Shown here piece after piece: positions 46,056 through 56,452 of a stretch of DNA of 64,000 nt. The notes under the pieces were generated by a model. It saw nothing but the letters and a program-made list of their open reading frames with translations. It did no database searches and was not told the origin of the DNA. This stretch comes from an uncultured Fodinibius sp. (lineage in GTDB: Bacteria > Bacteroidota > Rhodothermia > Balneolales > Balneolaceae), in contig CAJXMJ010000004.1 in assembly GCA_913056455.1 (NCBI GenBank), positions 56,945-120,944 on the forward strand, given 5' to 3'. Within the stretch, counting starts at the first letter, position 1; each line of letters starts with the position of its first letter. A program made the translations under genes and the position numbers.

Positions 46056-47035
46056 ATATCACTAAGGCGGGATACCACGGTATTCTGCTTCCAAATCTTA
46101 ATATCGGTTTTGACTATAATGGGACTGACACCCAGCATACCTTTATTTCCCACGCCCATGCCGACCACATGCCACGAAATCGCACGAGCAGCGTTTACTG
46201 TACGTCCAATACGCTAAAACTGATGCAGCGCCGTGGTTACAAAGGCGATGCTACGGTTTTGGATTTCGGCGAATCCATAGAAACTGAAAAGGCAAAGGTC
46301 ACCCTATATCCTGCTGGACATATACTTGGCTCTGCAATGGTATATGTAGAATCTGATGACGGCTCTGTGCTCTATACCGGCGACTATCGCACGCCTCCGT
46401 CCCCGGCTTCAGAGGGATTTTCTATACCCGAACAAGTCGACCATTTCATTACGGAAGCCACCTTTGGACTGCCTATCTATAAATGGGATTCCCATGAAAA
46501 CCTTGGACAAGAAATTCGTTCATTTGCTTCAAACTCTCTCAGGGATGGATACACACCTGTATTTTTAGCCTATAACTTGGGCAAAGCACAAGAAGTAATG
46601 CATCTACTGGCACCGCTGAAACAAAAAGTCCAAGTTCATGGGGCAGGATACAAGATGTGTGATGTATATGAAGAAGCTGGAATTGATTTGGGGAATTACG
46701 AAACGTATGATCGAAATACCTGCGAGGGCAAAATCCTGATTACTACCAACTCTGCACTTAATAACGGTTTTGCATCCAACGTCCGAAAGAAGCGAATTGC
46801 CTATTGCTCTGGCTGGGCGACCCGAGAAGCGGCTCGCAATCAGTTGACTGTTCACAAACTCATTCCCCTTTCCGATCACCTAGACTTTTTTGAGCTGATT
46901 CGCCTGTGTGAAGAATTGAGACTTCAAAAAGTCCATATTACCCATACCCCCAATGCCGATGTTGTTCAGCATTATTTGGATAAACGTCATATCGAGTCAC
47001 GATTTTTAGATATGGAAATGGAAGAAGATGACTAG
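46052..47035 (+). CDS. Ligase-associated MBL-fold exonuclease
   Basis: A 327-residue metallo-beta-lactamase-fold nuclease of the mRNA 3'-end processing/CPSF type. The metal-binding motif is HAHADH at 34-39; the GHILGSAM, YTGDYRT and LSDHLDF blocks are typical of the bacterial 'ligase-associated DNA damage response exonuclease'. It is two bases upstream of the ATP-dependent DNA ligase gene, the usual arrangement. It probably processes DNA ends before ligation; this is inferred from family and context. Confidence 0.9.
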   Translation: MNITKAGYHGILLPNLNIGFDYNGTDTQHTFISHAHADHMPRNRTSSVYCTSNTLKLMQRRGYKGDATVLDFGESIETEKAKVTLYPAGHILGSAMVYVESDDGSVLYTGDYRTPPSPASEGFSIPEQVDHFITEATFGLPIYKWDSHENLGQEIRSFASNSLRDGYTPVFLAYNLGKAQEVMHLLAPLKQKVQVHGAGYKMCDVYEEAGIDLGNYETYDRNTCEGKILITTNSALNNGFASNVRKKRIAYCSGWATREAARNQLTVHKLIPLSDHLDFFELIRLCEELRLQKVHITHTPNADVVQHYLDKRHIESRFLDMEMEEDD

Positions 47036-47037
47036 CT

Positions 47038-48771
47038 ATGGCTGAGAACTCTTTTCAACAACTGGCTGAAACCGCGCAACGGATCAACGAAACGCGTAGT
47101 ACCAACGCGAAGATTGTTTGTTGTGCTCAATACTTTCAGTCGCTTGAGGAAGATGATTTAAATCTTGCAGCTCAATTCCTGGGTGAAGGAGCTTTTTCAT
47201 CGATTTCCGGGAAAAGAACAACAGTGGGAAGTCGCACATACTCAACCTGCGCGGCCGAATTCTGTGAGATCAACTATGAAAAAGTGTTTAAACCATGCAA
47301 AACAGCACTTGGCAGCGCTTCCGAAGCTATTGAAAAGTTGATGCAAAACATTGAAGCTGCTCGCAATAAACGCGAACCAACTCAGCTAACCCTTCAAGAT
47401 ATCAAATCGATCTACAAGGATATTTATAGCGTTTCTTCTCGGGCAGATAAGCAACAAATTCTCTGGAATACCTGGAAACAAATGACCCCAGTCGAAATCA
47501 AGTTCTTCATCCGAATTATGACCCGTGGGTCACTACGTATCGGCTTCGAAACAAAAAGCGTGGTTTCTGCACTAGCCAAAGCTTTTAGTAAAAATATTGA
47601 GGAAGTCCGTTATGCCCATATGATTACCGGAAGCGTTGGGAAAACGGCTGTGCTCTGTAAAAATAACAACTTAGATAAGGCCACATTCAAGCTCTTCCAT
47701 CCACTGTCATTTATGCTCGCTTCACCAATAGAGAGTCGCGCTGTTGAAAACCTGGATGGATACGTAGCTGAAGAAAAATTTGACGGCATGCGGGCTCAGG
47801 CACATATCAGCGGACAACAAGTAGAACTATATTCTCGTGACCTCAATGACATCACCCATTCATTTCCTGAAATTGTACAGTTTTTTATAAAAAAAGATTT
47901 GCCCGATTTGGTCTTGGATGGCGAAATATGCGTGTATAAAAACGATGAAATCCTACCCTTCCAGCTACTCCAAAAACGGATGGGACGAAAAAAGCCTGGG
48001 AATAAGATCATAGAAAAATACCCGGTCTTATTTATCTCCTATGATCTACTTTATCATGTTAACCAGCCTATTTTCGAAAAAGAACTCTGGGAGCGTCGCA
48101 ATTTACTTTCCGATCTCTCTCAACTTTACGAGCTGCCCATCACTAATCAGTTTGAGGTCGAAGGTAATGATCATGTTGACGAACTATTTGAACGTGCTTT
48201 GGCCCACGGCAACGAGGGTTTAATGCTCAAAAAAATTGACAGTACTTATGAGTACGGTCAGCGCAAAAAATCATGGCTTAAGGTCAAAAAACCTGGCGGC
48301 ACACTCGATACGGTCATGATGTATGCGCATGCCGGATCAGGAAAACGCGGGGGATATTATTCAGATTTCACGCTCGGCATCAGGGTAGCAGAAGATGAGC
48401 GCTATGAAGAAGAGTTCATTCCCATTGGTAAAGCATATGGTGGTTATACGGACGAGGAAATGAAGCGATTAAACGAACGTATCAAAGATCTGACGGTAGA
48501 AAAGTACGGACCTACCTTGGGACTAATTCCAGAAATTGTTATTGAGCTTGAATTCGATGACATCCAAAAAAATAAGCGGACCAAAGCAAATTATTCACTT
48601 CGACTTCCTCGTTTTAAGGCTATTCGTTGGGATTTATCGCCCAAAGATGCCGATACGCTCAAGGATGTAGAGCAATTATATCAAAAGAAAATTGATAAAG
48701 AGCGATTGAAACAAGAAGAAAATCCATCTTTTTATATTGAACAGAAAGATCAGGAAACAAACACTGAATGA
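47038..48771 (+). CDS. ATP-dependent DNA ligase
   Basis: A 577-residue ligase of the archaeal/LigB type. An N-terminal DNA-binding helical domain (about residues 1-200) is followed by the adenylation domain with the active Lys247 in KFDGMRA, GEICV, EGLMLKK and KVKKPGG, and an OB-fold domain at the C terminus. It is the central member of the four-part ligase-associated repair set. It would supplement the NAD-dependent housekeeping ligase, which is not in the window. Confidence 0.95.
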   Translation: MAENSFQQLAETAQRINETRSTNAKIVCCAQYFQSLEEDDLNLAAQFLGEGAFSSISGKRTTVGSRTYSTCAAEFCEINYEKVFKPCKTALGSASEAIEKLMQNIEAARNKREPTQLTLQDIKSIYKDIYSVSSRADKQQILWNTWKQMTPVEIKFFIRIMTRGSLRIGFETKSVVSALAKAFSKNIEEVRYAHMITGSVGKTAVLCKNNNLDKATFKLFHPLSFMLASPIESRAVENLDGYVAEEKFDGMRAQAHISGQQVELYSRDLNDITHSFPEIVQFFIKKDLPDLVLDGEICVYKNDEILPFQLLQKRMGRKKPGNKIIEKYPVLFISYDLLYHVNQPIFEKELWERRNLLSDLSQLYELPITNQFEVEGNDHVDELFERALAHGNEGLMLKKIDSTYEYGQRKKSWLKVKKPGGTLDTVMMYAHAGSGKRGGYYSDFTLGIRVAEDERYEEEFIPIGKAYGGYTDEEMKRLNERIKDLTVEKYGPTLGLIPEIVIELEFDDIQKNKRTKANYSLRLPRFKAIRWDLSPKDADTLKDVEQLYQKKIDKERLKQEENPSFYIEQKDQETNTE

Positions 48772-48826
48772 CAGGGATTAAAATATTTTATCCCAATCAT
48801 GTATTTTTAATTTACAACATATTATT

Positions 48827-49780
48827 ATGAGTAACTGGACACTTAAATCCATACCACCGCACGACTGGTTTCTTTGCTTGGATATTGATCAGTACTTCGA
48901 TCATGAACACGATCCTGAACGTGTGTTTGAAGAAGGATTTACCCGCCCCATTCCTTTAGAAAATCGTGACATACTTGTAACCTCTTTTTTTAATGGGAAT
49001 CCGGATAACCCTGAGTTTCACTTTGAAAGTCCCGAATCACTAAGCAAAGATGAAATTGAACAAGCCAACAAAAGCTTGGCCCGTATTTTAGGTACCAATA
49101 TCGATCTACGCCCTTTCTACGATCAAGCCAGTAATGATCCTGTTTTAGGTCCACTGCTCACAGAGTACTATGGATTCAAACGCATGGCCCGCGCCAACCT
49201 CTTTGAGGATACGGTCAATCGCATCATCCAGATGCGGCTTTCGCATAAACCTACAGCCAAAAAGATGGTCTATAATGTCCGCAAAAGCTATGGCTCGCTT
49301 CTAAATACCGGACCAGATAACATTCCGGCCTGGCCCCGACCTCATCAGCTTATTAAAGCCACTCCGATGAGCATACGACAACTCGATCCCGGTCCTACCA
49401 AACGCAAAGGAGAGTTCATCATTGGCTTTGCCGAAGATTTGCTATCAGGGGAACGAGACTTACATCATCTGGAAACGTGCCGGCCTCAAGTGTTTTACGA
49501 CACTATTTCAAAAGTACGAGGCGTTGGCCCGACTTCTGCCCAGCAGCTAATGCTTTTCCGAGAACGCCCCGACGCTATTTTCCCCAGCAACAAAAAGAAA
49601 GGCAAAGAAAAGGGCCATAGACGCTGGATTATCCTTAATTATGGCGGCGATCCGGATAATACCTCCGAAAAGGAATTTCAGAACATGATTTCTAACTGGG
49701 AAGGATATGAGGCAGCGGGTCTCGAGTTTTTATTCATAGACTGGATAATGAGTGAGAAGGAAAAACAACAGAAAAGTTAG
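48827..49780 (+). CDS. Helix-hairpin-helix DNA glycosylase-like protein
   Basis: A 317-residue protein that looks like a distant HhH-GPD (AlkA/OGG-type) member. A unique front domain (1-105) is followed by an all-helical region containing DPVLGPLLTEYYG (104-116), where AlkA-like enzymes have their DP.LG..I block, and a hairpin KVRGVGPTSAQQLMLF (229-244). After IFP (251-253), where the family has the catalytic Asp, it reads SNKKKGK, so that residue is not apparent. It may be an inactive or alternative enzyme, or a DNA-binding protein. It lies 55 bases after the ligase gene, probably in the same operon. Confidence 0.6.
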   Translation: MSNWTLKSIPPHDWFLCLDIDQYFDHEHDPERVFEEGFTRPIPLENRDILVTSFFNGNPDNPEFHFESPESLSKDEIEQANKSLARILGTNIDLRPFYDQASNDPVLGPLLTEYYGFKRMARANLFEDTVNRIIQMRLSHKPTAKKMVYNVRKSYGSLLNTGPDNIPAWPRPHQLIKATPMSIRQLDPGPTKRKGEFIIGFAEDLLSGERDLHHLETCRPQVFYDTISKVRGVGPTSAQQLMLFRERPDAIFPSNKKKGKEKGHRRWIILNYGGDPDNTSEKEFQNMISNWEGYEAAGLEFLFIDWIMSEKEKQQKS

Positions 49781-49797
49781 AAATCTTTGTATATCAA

Positions 49798-51618
49798 CTA
49801 TCCCTCTTCAAACAGCTCTTCGTCCGGGCGAATTTTAATCAGCGTCCGCCATGCCTTATAGAGCAATCCGGACGACACAACTGCTACTACAGTAATCAAC
49901 GAAGCCAACATCCACTTTCCATAAATCCAATAGCCGGTTGCAAAAAGGGCTCCGTAAACGGCAATACACCCCAGGACCATGCAAAGCAAACCCTGAGGAA
50001 CGCGCCACGCCTCATCTTCGAGGGGTTCCAGATCTTCTCCCTTTTCTTTAGCACGGTTTATTACCTTCTGCCAACCTGGTCCCCCGGGCCGTGCTGCCTC
50101 ACAAAAATTAACGAGTGTTTTATGATCAGTGGGTCGTGTCATAAATGTTACCGCCAGCCAACCGATAGTTGTAATAATCACGCCGATGATGAGTTCTTGC
50201 CAGCCGGTTACTTCCGGAAGTCCTGTATAGGAATGGACAAACTGAAAATATAAAGCGACGGCAAAAGCAATAAACATAGCAGCAATTTCACTCCCCGCAT
50301 TAATACGCCACCAAAACCAGCGAAGAATAAACAGAAGGCCGGTACCGGCTCCAATCTGTAAGATAATCTGAAAACTATCGAGCGCATTTTGCAAAAGCAA
50401 TGCAAGTGCCCCGGCTACAATCATCAAAATCACAGTGGAGATACGGCCAACAGCTACTAATTCTTTTTCTGAGCTATCAGGACGCACAAACCGCTTATAA
50501 AAGTCGTTCACCAAATATGAAGATCCCCAATTAAGGTGTGTGGAAATAGTAGACATATAGGCAGCTGTCAACGACGCAACGACTAAGCCCAGCCACCCTG
50601 TCGGGATAAACGTAAGCATTGCCGGGTATCCCATATCGTGATCGGCTACCCCCGAAGCATTGGGAAAAGCCTCTTTTAGATCTGCCACTTCCGGAAAGAC
50701 AATAATTGAACACAATCCAACAATAATCCAGGGCCATGGGCGCAAGGCATAATGGGCAGCATTGAAAAAGAAGACTGCAGCAATGGAGTTATTTTCATCT
50801 TTGGCAGCAAACATGCGCTGTGCAATATATCCCCCTCCTCCCGGTTCAGCGCCCGGATAATAGACGCTCCACCACTGTATAACCAACGGGATGATAAAGA
50901 TACCAATGGCCTGCGAAGGATCAGAGAAGTCAGGTAAAATATTAAGCTGACTGACTACTTCTTTGTGTTCCAGTAGTCCACTTAATCCGCCAACTTCAGG
51001 GTGATTTAATGCCACATAGGCAGCAATTAAACTTCCGCCGATAGCTAAAAAGAACTGAAAAAAATCAGTAAGCAGTACCCCACGCAATCCTCCGAGCGAG
51101 CTGTATATAACCGTTATAAGACCGCCAATTACTACTGTTTCTACGGGCGTCAAGCCCATTAATACACCACTTATTTTTATCGCTGCCAGAGATACCGTTG
51201 CCATTACAACCACGTTAAAAATAAACCCAAGATATACCGCACGAAATCCACGCAGAAAAGCGGCCATTTTACCGCTGTAACGCAGCTCATAAAATTCAAC
51301 ATCTGTCAACACACCAGATCGTTTCCAAAGATTAGCATAAACAAAAACGGTAAGCATACCCGTAAGCAGAAAGGCCCACCACACCCAATTACCCGAAACA
51401 CCATCAGTACGGACAATATTAGCAACCAAGTTGGGGGTATCTGTTGAAAAGGTAGTGGCTACCATTGATATCCCCAACAGCCACCACGGCATGTTTTTCC
51501 CGGCAGCAAAAAATTGCTCAGAATTCTTACCCGCCTTGCGCATTACCCACACACCAATAAGCAAAGAAAATAATAGATAGGCTCCTATTATAGCCCAATC
51601 AATGGGTGCAAGAATCAT
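49798..51618 (-). CDS. Sodium:solute symporter family protein
   Basis: A 606-residue transporter of the SSS family with about 14 transmembrane helices. Family features are the N-terminal WWLLGISMVATTFSTDTPN region, the GLRGVLLTDFFQFF block, and the sodium-site-like stretch near STISTHLNWGSSYLVNDF. Substrate cannot be read from sequence; sugars, organic acids and amino acids are all possible. The C-terminal part has two extra helices and a cytosolic loop rich in charged residues. It stands alone. Confidence 0.9.
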   Translation of the reverse strand: MILAPIDWAIIGAYLLFSLLIGVWVMRKAGKNSEQFFAAGKNMPWWLLGISMVATTFSTDTPNLVANIVRTDGVSGNWVWWAFLLTGMLTVFVYANLWKRSGVLTDVEFYELRYSGKMAAFLRGFRAVYLGFIFNVVVMATVSLAAIKISGVLMGLTPVETVVIGGLITVIYSSLGGLRGVLLTDFFQFFLAIGGSLIAAYVALNHPEVGGLSGLLEHKEVVSQLNILPDFSDPSQAIGIFIIPLVIQWWSVYYPGAEPGGGGYIAQRMFAAKDENNSIAAVFFFNAAHYALRPWPWIIVGLCSIIVFPEVADLKEAFPNASGVADHDMGYPAMLTFIPTGWLGLVVASLTAAYMSTISTHLNWGSSYLVNDFYKRFVRPDSSEKELVAVGRISTVILMIVAGALALLLQNALDSFQIILQIGAGTGLLFILRWFWWRINAGSEIAAMFIAFAVALYFQFVHSYTGLPEVTGWQELIIGVIITTIGWLAVTFMTRPTDHKTLVNFCEAARPGGPGWQKVINRAKEKGEDLEPLEDEAWRVPQGLLCMVLGCIAVYGALFATGYWIYGKWMLASLITVVAVVSSGLLYKAWRTLIKIRPDEELFEEG

Positions 51619-51896
51619 GGTTATGGTATAAGATTATGATTGCTTATCCGAATGATCTCTAACAAACGTAATTTTAATCAGATGCTCAACGGCTATTTTA
51701 ATATCACCATATCAAACTTTTATTGCTCATAGCTCAGTGCGTTGTGAGTAAATACAGATTTATCCCCTCGATAATGTACTTGTTTCGTACCTCCGTGTGA
51801 ATCGCAGTGATTTCATTCTCTAAAACCAGATTATGAAGCAAAACCTATTCCAATACATCGGGAGCCGGATGACACCAAATTGGAATTAAAATAAAA
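51619..51896. promoter_or_regulatory. Intergenic region upstream of the symporter gene
   Basis: 278 bases between the symporter start and the groEL terminator (350 to the groEL stop). It must contain the symporter promoter on the minus strand. I see no gene, tRNA or clear operator in it; one weak CTCA/TGAG inverted repeat lies around 51727-51749. Confidence 0.3.
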
Positions 51897-51926
51897 AAGC
51901 CCCGTCCCCAAATGGGGACGAGGCTT
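51897..51926 (-). terminator. Terminator after groEL
   Basis: A 13-position stem with one mismatch (AAGCCCCGTCCCC / GGGGACGAGGCTT) and loop AAAT. On the minus strand it is followed by TTTTTTATTTT, so it is a typical intrinsic terminator 42 bases past the groEL stop. Confidence 0.9.
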
Positions 51927-51968
51927 ATAAATCGTCTTATGAAAGACGGTTTGTCAAGAACGGCTAGC

Positions 51969-53657
51969 TTACATCATGCCACCCATTCCGCCCATTCCGC
52001 CGGGCATTCCGCCTCCCATACCGCCGCCGGGCATACCACCACCGCCGGCAGGTCCGTCATCATCATCGTCGCCTTCAGAAGGCTTGTCAGAGATGAGGGC
52101 TTCAGTTGTCAGCATTAAGCCGGCAACAGAAGCTGCATTTTCAAGAGCAGTGCGCGTTACTTTTGTAGGATCGATAACGCCTGCTTCGATAAGATCTTCA
52201 TACTGCTCGGTTCGTGCGTTGTATCCAAAGCCGCCTTCACCTTCAAGGACTTTCTGTACAACAATGGAACCTTCAGCACCAGCATTATTGGCAATAATTC
52301 GAAGCGGCTCTTCAAGCGCACGACGAACTATTTTAAAGCCAACTTCTTGATCTGGCACTTCACCTTCTAGCTCATCAAGTGCTTTGCGAGCACGGAGCAG
52401 CGCAACACCACCACCAGCTACAATGCCTTCTTCAACAGCGGCACGAGTAGCGTGGAGTGCATCTTCAACACGGGCTTTCTTCTCTTTCATTTCTACTTCA
52501 GAAGCAGCTCCAATGTTAAGTACTGCAACACCGCCGCTCAACTTAGCGAGACGCTCTTGCAGTTTCTCACGATCATAATCAGATGTGCTGGACTCAATTT
52601 GTCCTTTAATCTGATTTACACGCGCTTGGATGTCGTCATCTTTTCCTTGTCCGCCAACGATTGTAGTATCGTCTTTGGTGATGTTTACGCGATCAGCAGT
52701 ACCTAAGAAATCAAGCGTAGCATTTTCAAGCTTGTATCCACGCTCTTCAGAGATAACGGTACCGTCTGTCAAGATCGCGATGTCTTCCAACATCTGCTTG
52801 CGACGATCGCCAAATCCAGGCGCTTTAACAGCTGCAATCTTGAGCGATCCGCGCAGCTTGTTAACAACCAATGTAGCCAGCGCTTCGCCTTCAATATCTT
52901 CAGCGATGATAAGCAGCGGCTTACCGGTTTGAATCACTTTTTCAAGGATAGGTAGCAGATCCTTCATGTTACTAATCTTCTTATCGAAGATCAGAATGTA
53001 AGGTTCCTCCATCTCTGCGACCATATTTTCGGAATCAGTCACGAAATAAGGTGACAGATATCCGCGGTCGAACTGCATACCTTCAACCGTTTCGAGATAA
53101 GTTTCAGTACCTTTGGCTTCTTCAACAGTGATAACACCATCTTGACCAACTTTTTCCATTGCATCTGCAATGTTTTGGCCAATTTCTTCGTCACCGTTGG
53201 CAGAAATAGTACCAATTTGCTTGATACTTTCGAGGCTGTCTCCAACAGGTTGGCTATTTTTACGAAGCTCTTCGACAATAGCTTTCACTGCTATGTCGAT
53301 ACCTCGCTTCAATTCCATCGGATTAGCACCGGCAGTAACATTCTTCAGACCGGTTTGAATGATAGATTGAGCAAGAACAGTAGCCGTCGTTGTTCCGTCA
53401 CCGGCATTGTCACTGGTTTTGGAAGCAACTTCTTTTACCATTTGAGCGCCCATATTTTGTCGCTTATTGGACAGCTCAATTTCTTTTGCTACCGTAACAC
53501 CATCTTTTGTAACTGTTGGTGCACCGAATGATTTCTCGATTACTACGTTTCGTCCACGCGGTCCCAAGGTGACCTTGACAGCATTCGCAAGCTTGTCAAC
53601 GCCCTGCTTGAGAGCATCGCGCGCTTCCATATCGTAATGAACTAATTTTGCAGACAT
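51969..53657 (-). CDS. groL: Chaperonin GroEL (60 kDa)
   Basis: A 562-residue chaperonin forming the double-ring folding chamber. Signatures are the [18 protein letters not shown] and [14 protein letters not shown]-binding blocks, [11 protein letters not shown], and a long Gly/Met C-terminal tail. It follows groES by 56 bases in one operon. The N-terminal region and length match standard GroEL. Confidence 0.98.
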   Translation of the reverse strand: MSAKLVHYDMEARDALKQGVDKLANAVKVTLGPRGRNVVIEKSFGAPTVTKDGVTVAKEIELSNKRQNMGAQMVKEVASKTSDNAGDGTTTATVLAQSIIQTGLKNVTAGANPMELKRGIDIAVKAIVEELRKNSQPVGDSLESIKQIGTISANGDEEIGQNIADAMEKVGQDGVITVEEAKGTETYLETVEGMQFDRGYLSPYFVTDSENMVAEMEEPYILIFDKKISNMKDLLPILEKVIQTGKPLLIIAEDIEGEALATLVVNKLRGSLKIAAVKAPGFGDRRKQMLEDIAILTDGTVISEERGYKLENATLDFLGTADRVNITKDDTTIVGGQGKDDDIQARVNQIKGQIESSTSDYDREKLQERLAKLSGGVAVLNIGAASEVEMKEKKARVEDALHATRAAVEEGIVAGGGVALLRARKALDELEGEVPDQEVGFKIVRRALEEPLRIIANNAGAEGSIVVQKVLEGEGGFGYNARTEQYEDLIEAGVIDPTKVTRTALENAASVAGLMLTTEALISDKPSEGDDDDDGPAGGGGMPGGGMGGGMPGGMGGMGGMM

Positions 53658-53713
53658 AATTGCCTATTTAATTTTTTTGAGTTTTTATTTGAAAAAATGT
53701 TGAAAGAATTGCG

Positions 53714-54007
53714 TTAGTCAACGATTCCAAGAATGTCGGATTCTCTCATAATCAGATATTCTTCGCCATCCAGCGTAACTTCAGTGCCGGAATACTTTCC
53801 ATACAGCACTTTATCGCCTTCTGATACCGACATATCAATCTTGTTACCGTTTTCTACCTTGCCAGGACCTGCAGCAACTACAGTTCCTTCCTGAGGTTTT
53901 TCTTTTGCTGAATCGGGAATAATAATTCCAGATTCGGTCTTATCTTCCGCAGGTGCTGGCTGAACCAGAACACGATCGCTTAACGGTTTAATTTTAGATT
54001 TAGCCAT
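53714..54007 (-). CDS. groS: Co-chaperonin GroES (10 kDa)
   Basis: A 97-residue lid protein of the GroEL chamber. [12 protein letters not shown] at the N terminus, the mobile loop around [18 protein letters not shown] and [13 protein letters not shown] are typical. It is the first gene of the groES-groEL operon. GGAGTC lies 5 bases before the ATG, a fairly good ribosome-binding region in a genome with few of these. Confidence 0.98.
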   Translation of the reverse strand: MAKSKIKPLSDRVLVQPAPAEDKTESGIIIPDSAKEKPQEGTVVAAGPGKVENGNKIDMSVSEGDKVLYGKYSGTEVTLDGEEYLIMRESDILGIVD

Positions 54008-54263
54008 AAGTATGACTCCTAATTTTAGTTATTAGTTGAAATTTGAAATTCTTAAATCCAGCAATATTGCTGTAAATACGTTTATGAAATCCTCTGTTTG
54101 AAATCACATCAATTTCAACAGGGTTATAGATGAGCAAGTACCATACCAAACTTTGAGAGAAATATACTTTTATCCCAGCACCGCCGCTAAAAGCCTTAAA
54201 ACAGCTAATTAGCGATAGTTTAAATTCCGATCAATAAAACACTAAAAAAGAGTGGTCGAAATT
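54008..54263. promoter_or_regulatory. groESL upstream region with a 14-bp palindrome
   Basis: 256 bases between the rsmA stop and groES; they must hold the groESL promoter on the minus strand. A perfect palindrome CAGCAATATTGCTG lies at 54059-54072, about 50 bases before the groES start. I see no CIRCE element (TTAGCACTC-N9-GAGTGCTAA), so HrcA control is not supported. A TTTGGT / TATAAC pair with 16-base spacing on the minus strand (about 54150-54123) is a weak promoter candidate. Confidence 0.35.
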
Positions 54264-55040
54264 TCAGGTCAAAATGCCATCTTCTACAAGTTGTGCTGTC
54301 AACTTTTCATATTCGGAGGGCTCCCAAGCCTCGGCCCGCTTGTCAAAGTCGAAGCCATTGGGCTGGTTGTCTTTACTAACGACTGGCTTTAAAGAGTTAC
54401 TTAACTTTTTACGGCGCTGATTGAACGCGGTTCGAACTACTGATTTTAGATTTTTATCCGAACAGTTTAACTCCCCTTTGTCAAAAGTCAGCTTTACAAT
54501 AGCACTTTCTACATTGGGCTGCGGACTAAAGCAGTGACGAGAAACCGGAAAAAGAATTTCGGGCGTACACATCAGCTGTGTTTGTACACTCAATATTCCA
54601 TAATCTTTGGTTCGAATATCGGCCACTAATCGCTCGGCTACTTCTTTCTGCATCATCAGTAATGCATCGGCCATAAGATATCGATTCTCAAGTAATGAAA
54701 ACAAAATCTGACTAGTGATATAATACGGAAGGTTACCTACCACATGCGTGTTTTCTTTTCCAACAGATAATTCATCCCAATCAATATCCAACACGTTTTC
54801 GTGATGAATCTTCAGATCATCAAATTTTTGCTCCAGTACTTCTATCGCCCGCTGATCGAGTTCTACAGCAACCACATCTTTAAAACGATCAAGCAATGCC
54901 CCCGTCAACGCCCCTGTTCCGGGACCAATTTCGATCACACGATCCCCTGCTTTAGCGGGAATAGCCTCAGCAATTTTATTGATGATATTCTCATCAGTTA
55001 AAAAATGTTGCCCTAAACTCTTCTTTGGTCTAATACTCAT
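54264..55040 (-). CDS. rsmA: 16S rRNA dimethyladenosine transferase RsmA (KsgA)
   Basis: A 258-residue methyltransferase that dimethylates A1518 and A1519 of 16S rRNA. KKSLGQHFLTDENI at the N terminus, the SAM-binding VIEIGPGTGALT and the catalytic NLPYYIT motif are all typical. The C-terminal domain has FNQRRKKLSNSL. It is divergent from ald with 187 bases between. Confidence 0.96.
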   Translation of the reverse strand: MSIRPKKSLGQHFLTDENIINKIAEAIPAKAGDRVIEIGPGTGALTGALLDRFKDVVAVELDQRAIEVLEQKFDDLKIHHENVLDIDWDELSVGKENTHVVGNLPYYITSQILFSLLENRYLMADALLMMQKEVAERLVADIRTKDYGILSVQTQLMCTPEILFPVSRHCFSPQPNVESAIVKLTFDKGELNCSDKNLKSVVRTAFNQRRKKLSNSLKPVVSKDNQPNGFDFDKRAEAWEPSEYEKLTAQLVEDGILT

Positions 55041-55227
55041 ATATATTATTTGAAAATGTGGGGGTTAATTATTAGGAATTACAGTAGTTACATTTTAAAT
55101 CCTAATTCTTAGTTTCGAACAAAACCCCGAGGATTTAAATAAACAATTTAAACTTAAGTTGTCTTTTTGCTTAGCGTCAGTAGGTAGATTAAATTAGGCT
55201 ATGTTACTTCTCGTAAAATAAATCAAT

Positions 55228-56442
55228 ATGGACATTAATCCCCTGGAAACAGAACAAATTGGAATACAGACGCTGGAAAAACGTCTGATGAAATCAGAAT
55301 CTAATATTTCCCTAAAGATAGGAGTACCAAAGGAAGTCTCCAATGATGAGCGCCGAATTTGTTTAACTCCGGGCGGTGCTTCGGTATTGATAGCCAACGG
55401 GCATGAAGTATTTATCGAACAAGATGCCGGTGCCGAAGCCAACTTTACCGATCAGGAATTCGCCGATGCCGGTGCCGAGATTGCATTTAGTATTGACGAG
55501 GTATATAAAAAATCGGACATGATTGTGAAGGTTGCCCCTCCGTCAGATGCTGAATTAGAACTTCTTGAGCAAGATCAAACGCTCCTTTCTGCACTACATC
55601 TGGGCAATACCTCCGAAGAATTTATTGATCTGCTAATCAATAAGAATATTACAGCCATCGGCTTTGAGTTTATCAAAGGAGATGATAAAGAGTTCCCCAT
55701 TGTTCGCATGATGCATGAAATAACTGGGTCCATGTCTGTACAAATTGGTGCTCACTACCTGGAGAAGACCGAAGGCGGACAGGGTATTATGCTGGGTGGC
55801 ATTTCCGGAATTCCTCCTGCTACTGTTGTAATTCTGGGAGCCGGCATTACCGCCGAATATGCCGCACGAACCGCATTGGGATATGGGGCCCAGGTATTTG
55901 TGATGGACAATGATCTGGCGCGGCTCCGACATCTTGAAAATGCCCTTGACCGACGCATCATTACCGCTACAGCCAATTACCAATACCTGTCATCAGCATT
56001 ACAGTATGCTGATGTTGTAATAGGGGCAGCAATGTTTGAAGGAGAGCGCGCCCCCTGTCTCGTCACCGAACCTATGGTAGCTTCCATGAAACCCGGAAGC
56101 GTTATAGTAGATACGGTAATTGACCAGGGCGGATGTATCGCCACCAGCAGAGCTACCACACATTCAAAGCCTACATTTATGGCACATGATGTAATTCACT
56201 ACTGCGTACCCAATATTCCATCCAATGTTGCCCGCACTGCTACCTATGCTCTTAACAACGTGATAGTGCCGTACTTGTTAGCTATCGGTGATGCGGGAGG
56301 AATTCGAGAATGCCTATGGACAAACACCGCACTGCGCAACGGTACCTACGTTTACAAAAAGCATCTCACAAAAAAGTCACTTTCTAAAATTTTTGACATG
56401 CCTTACCGCGAAATTGAGATGCTGATTGCCAGTCAAATCTAA
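55228..56442 (+). CDS. ald: Alanine dehydrogenase
   Basis: A 404-residue enzyme that interconverts L-alanine and pyruvate with NAD. The family start KIGVPKEVSNDERRICLTPGG is preceded by about 30 residues rich in Glu and Leu, an extension seen in Bacteroidota-type alanine dehydrogenases; an internal ATG at codon 21 (55288) is possible but less likely. The Rossmann motif VVILGAGITAEYAARTA and the C-terminal NIPSNVARTATYALNN are present. Together with glutamate dehydrogenase it could serve ammonia assimilation or amino-acid breakdown. Confidence 0.93.
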   Translation: MDINPLETEQIGIQTLEKRLMKSESNISLKIGVPKEVSNDERRICLTPGGASVLIANGHEVFIEQDAGAEANFTDQEFADAGAEIAFSIDEVYKKSDMIVKVAPPSDAELELLEQDQTLLSALHLGNTSEEFIDLLINKNITAIGFEFIKGDDKEFPIVRMMHEITGSMSVQIGAHYLEKTEGGQGIMLGGISGIPPATVVILGAGITAEYAARTALGYGAQVFVMDNDLARLRHLENALDRRIITATANYQYLSSALQYADVVIGAAMFEGERAPCLVTEPMVASMKPGSVIVDTVIDQGGCIATSRATTHSKPTFMAHDVIHYCVPNIPSNVARTATYALNNVIVPYLLAIGDAGGIRECLWTNTALRNGTYVYKKHLTKKSLSKIFDMPYREIEMLIASQI

Positions 56443-56452
56443 CACTCTATCT

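Noticed and set aside
51976..52350. A Pro/Ser-rich open frame opposite the end of groEL
   Set aside because: It is the reverse of the groEL Gly/Met tail and neighbouring codons, not a gene.
54134..54148. A sigma-54-like site (TGG-N8-TTGC, GG and GC ten bases apart) on the minus strand before groES
   Set aside because: Only the core GG/GC pattern matches (TGGTAT instead of TGGCAC). Chaperonin genes are not normally sigma-54 dependent, and no sigma-54 gene or activator is in the window.
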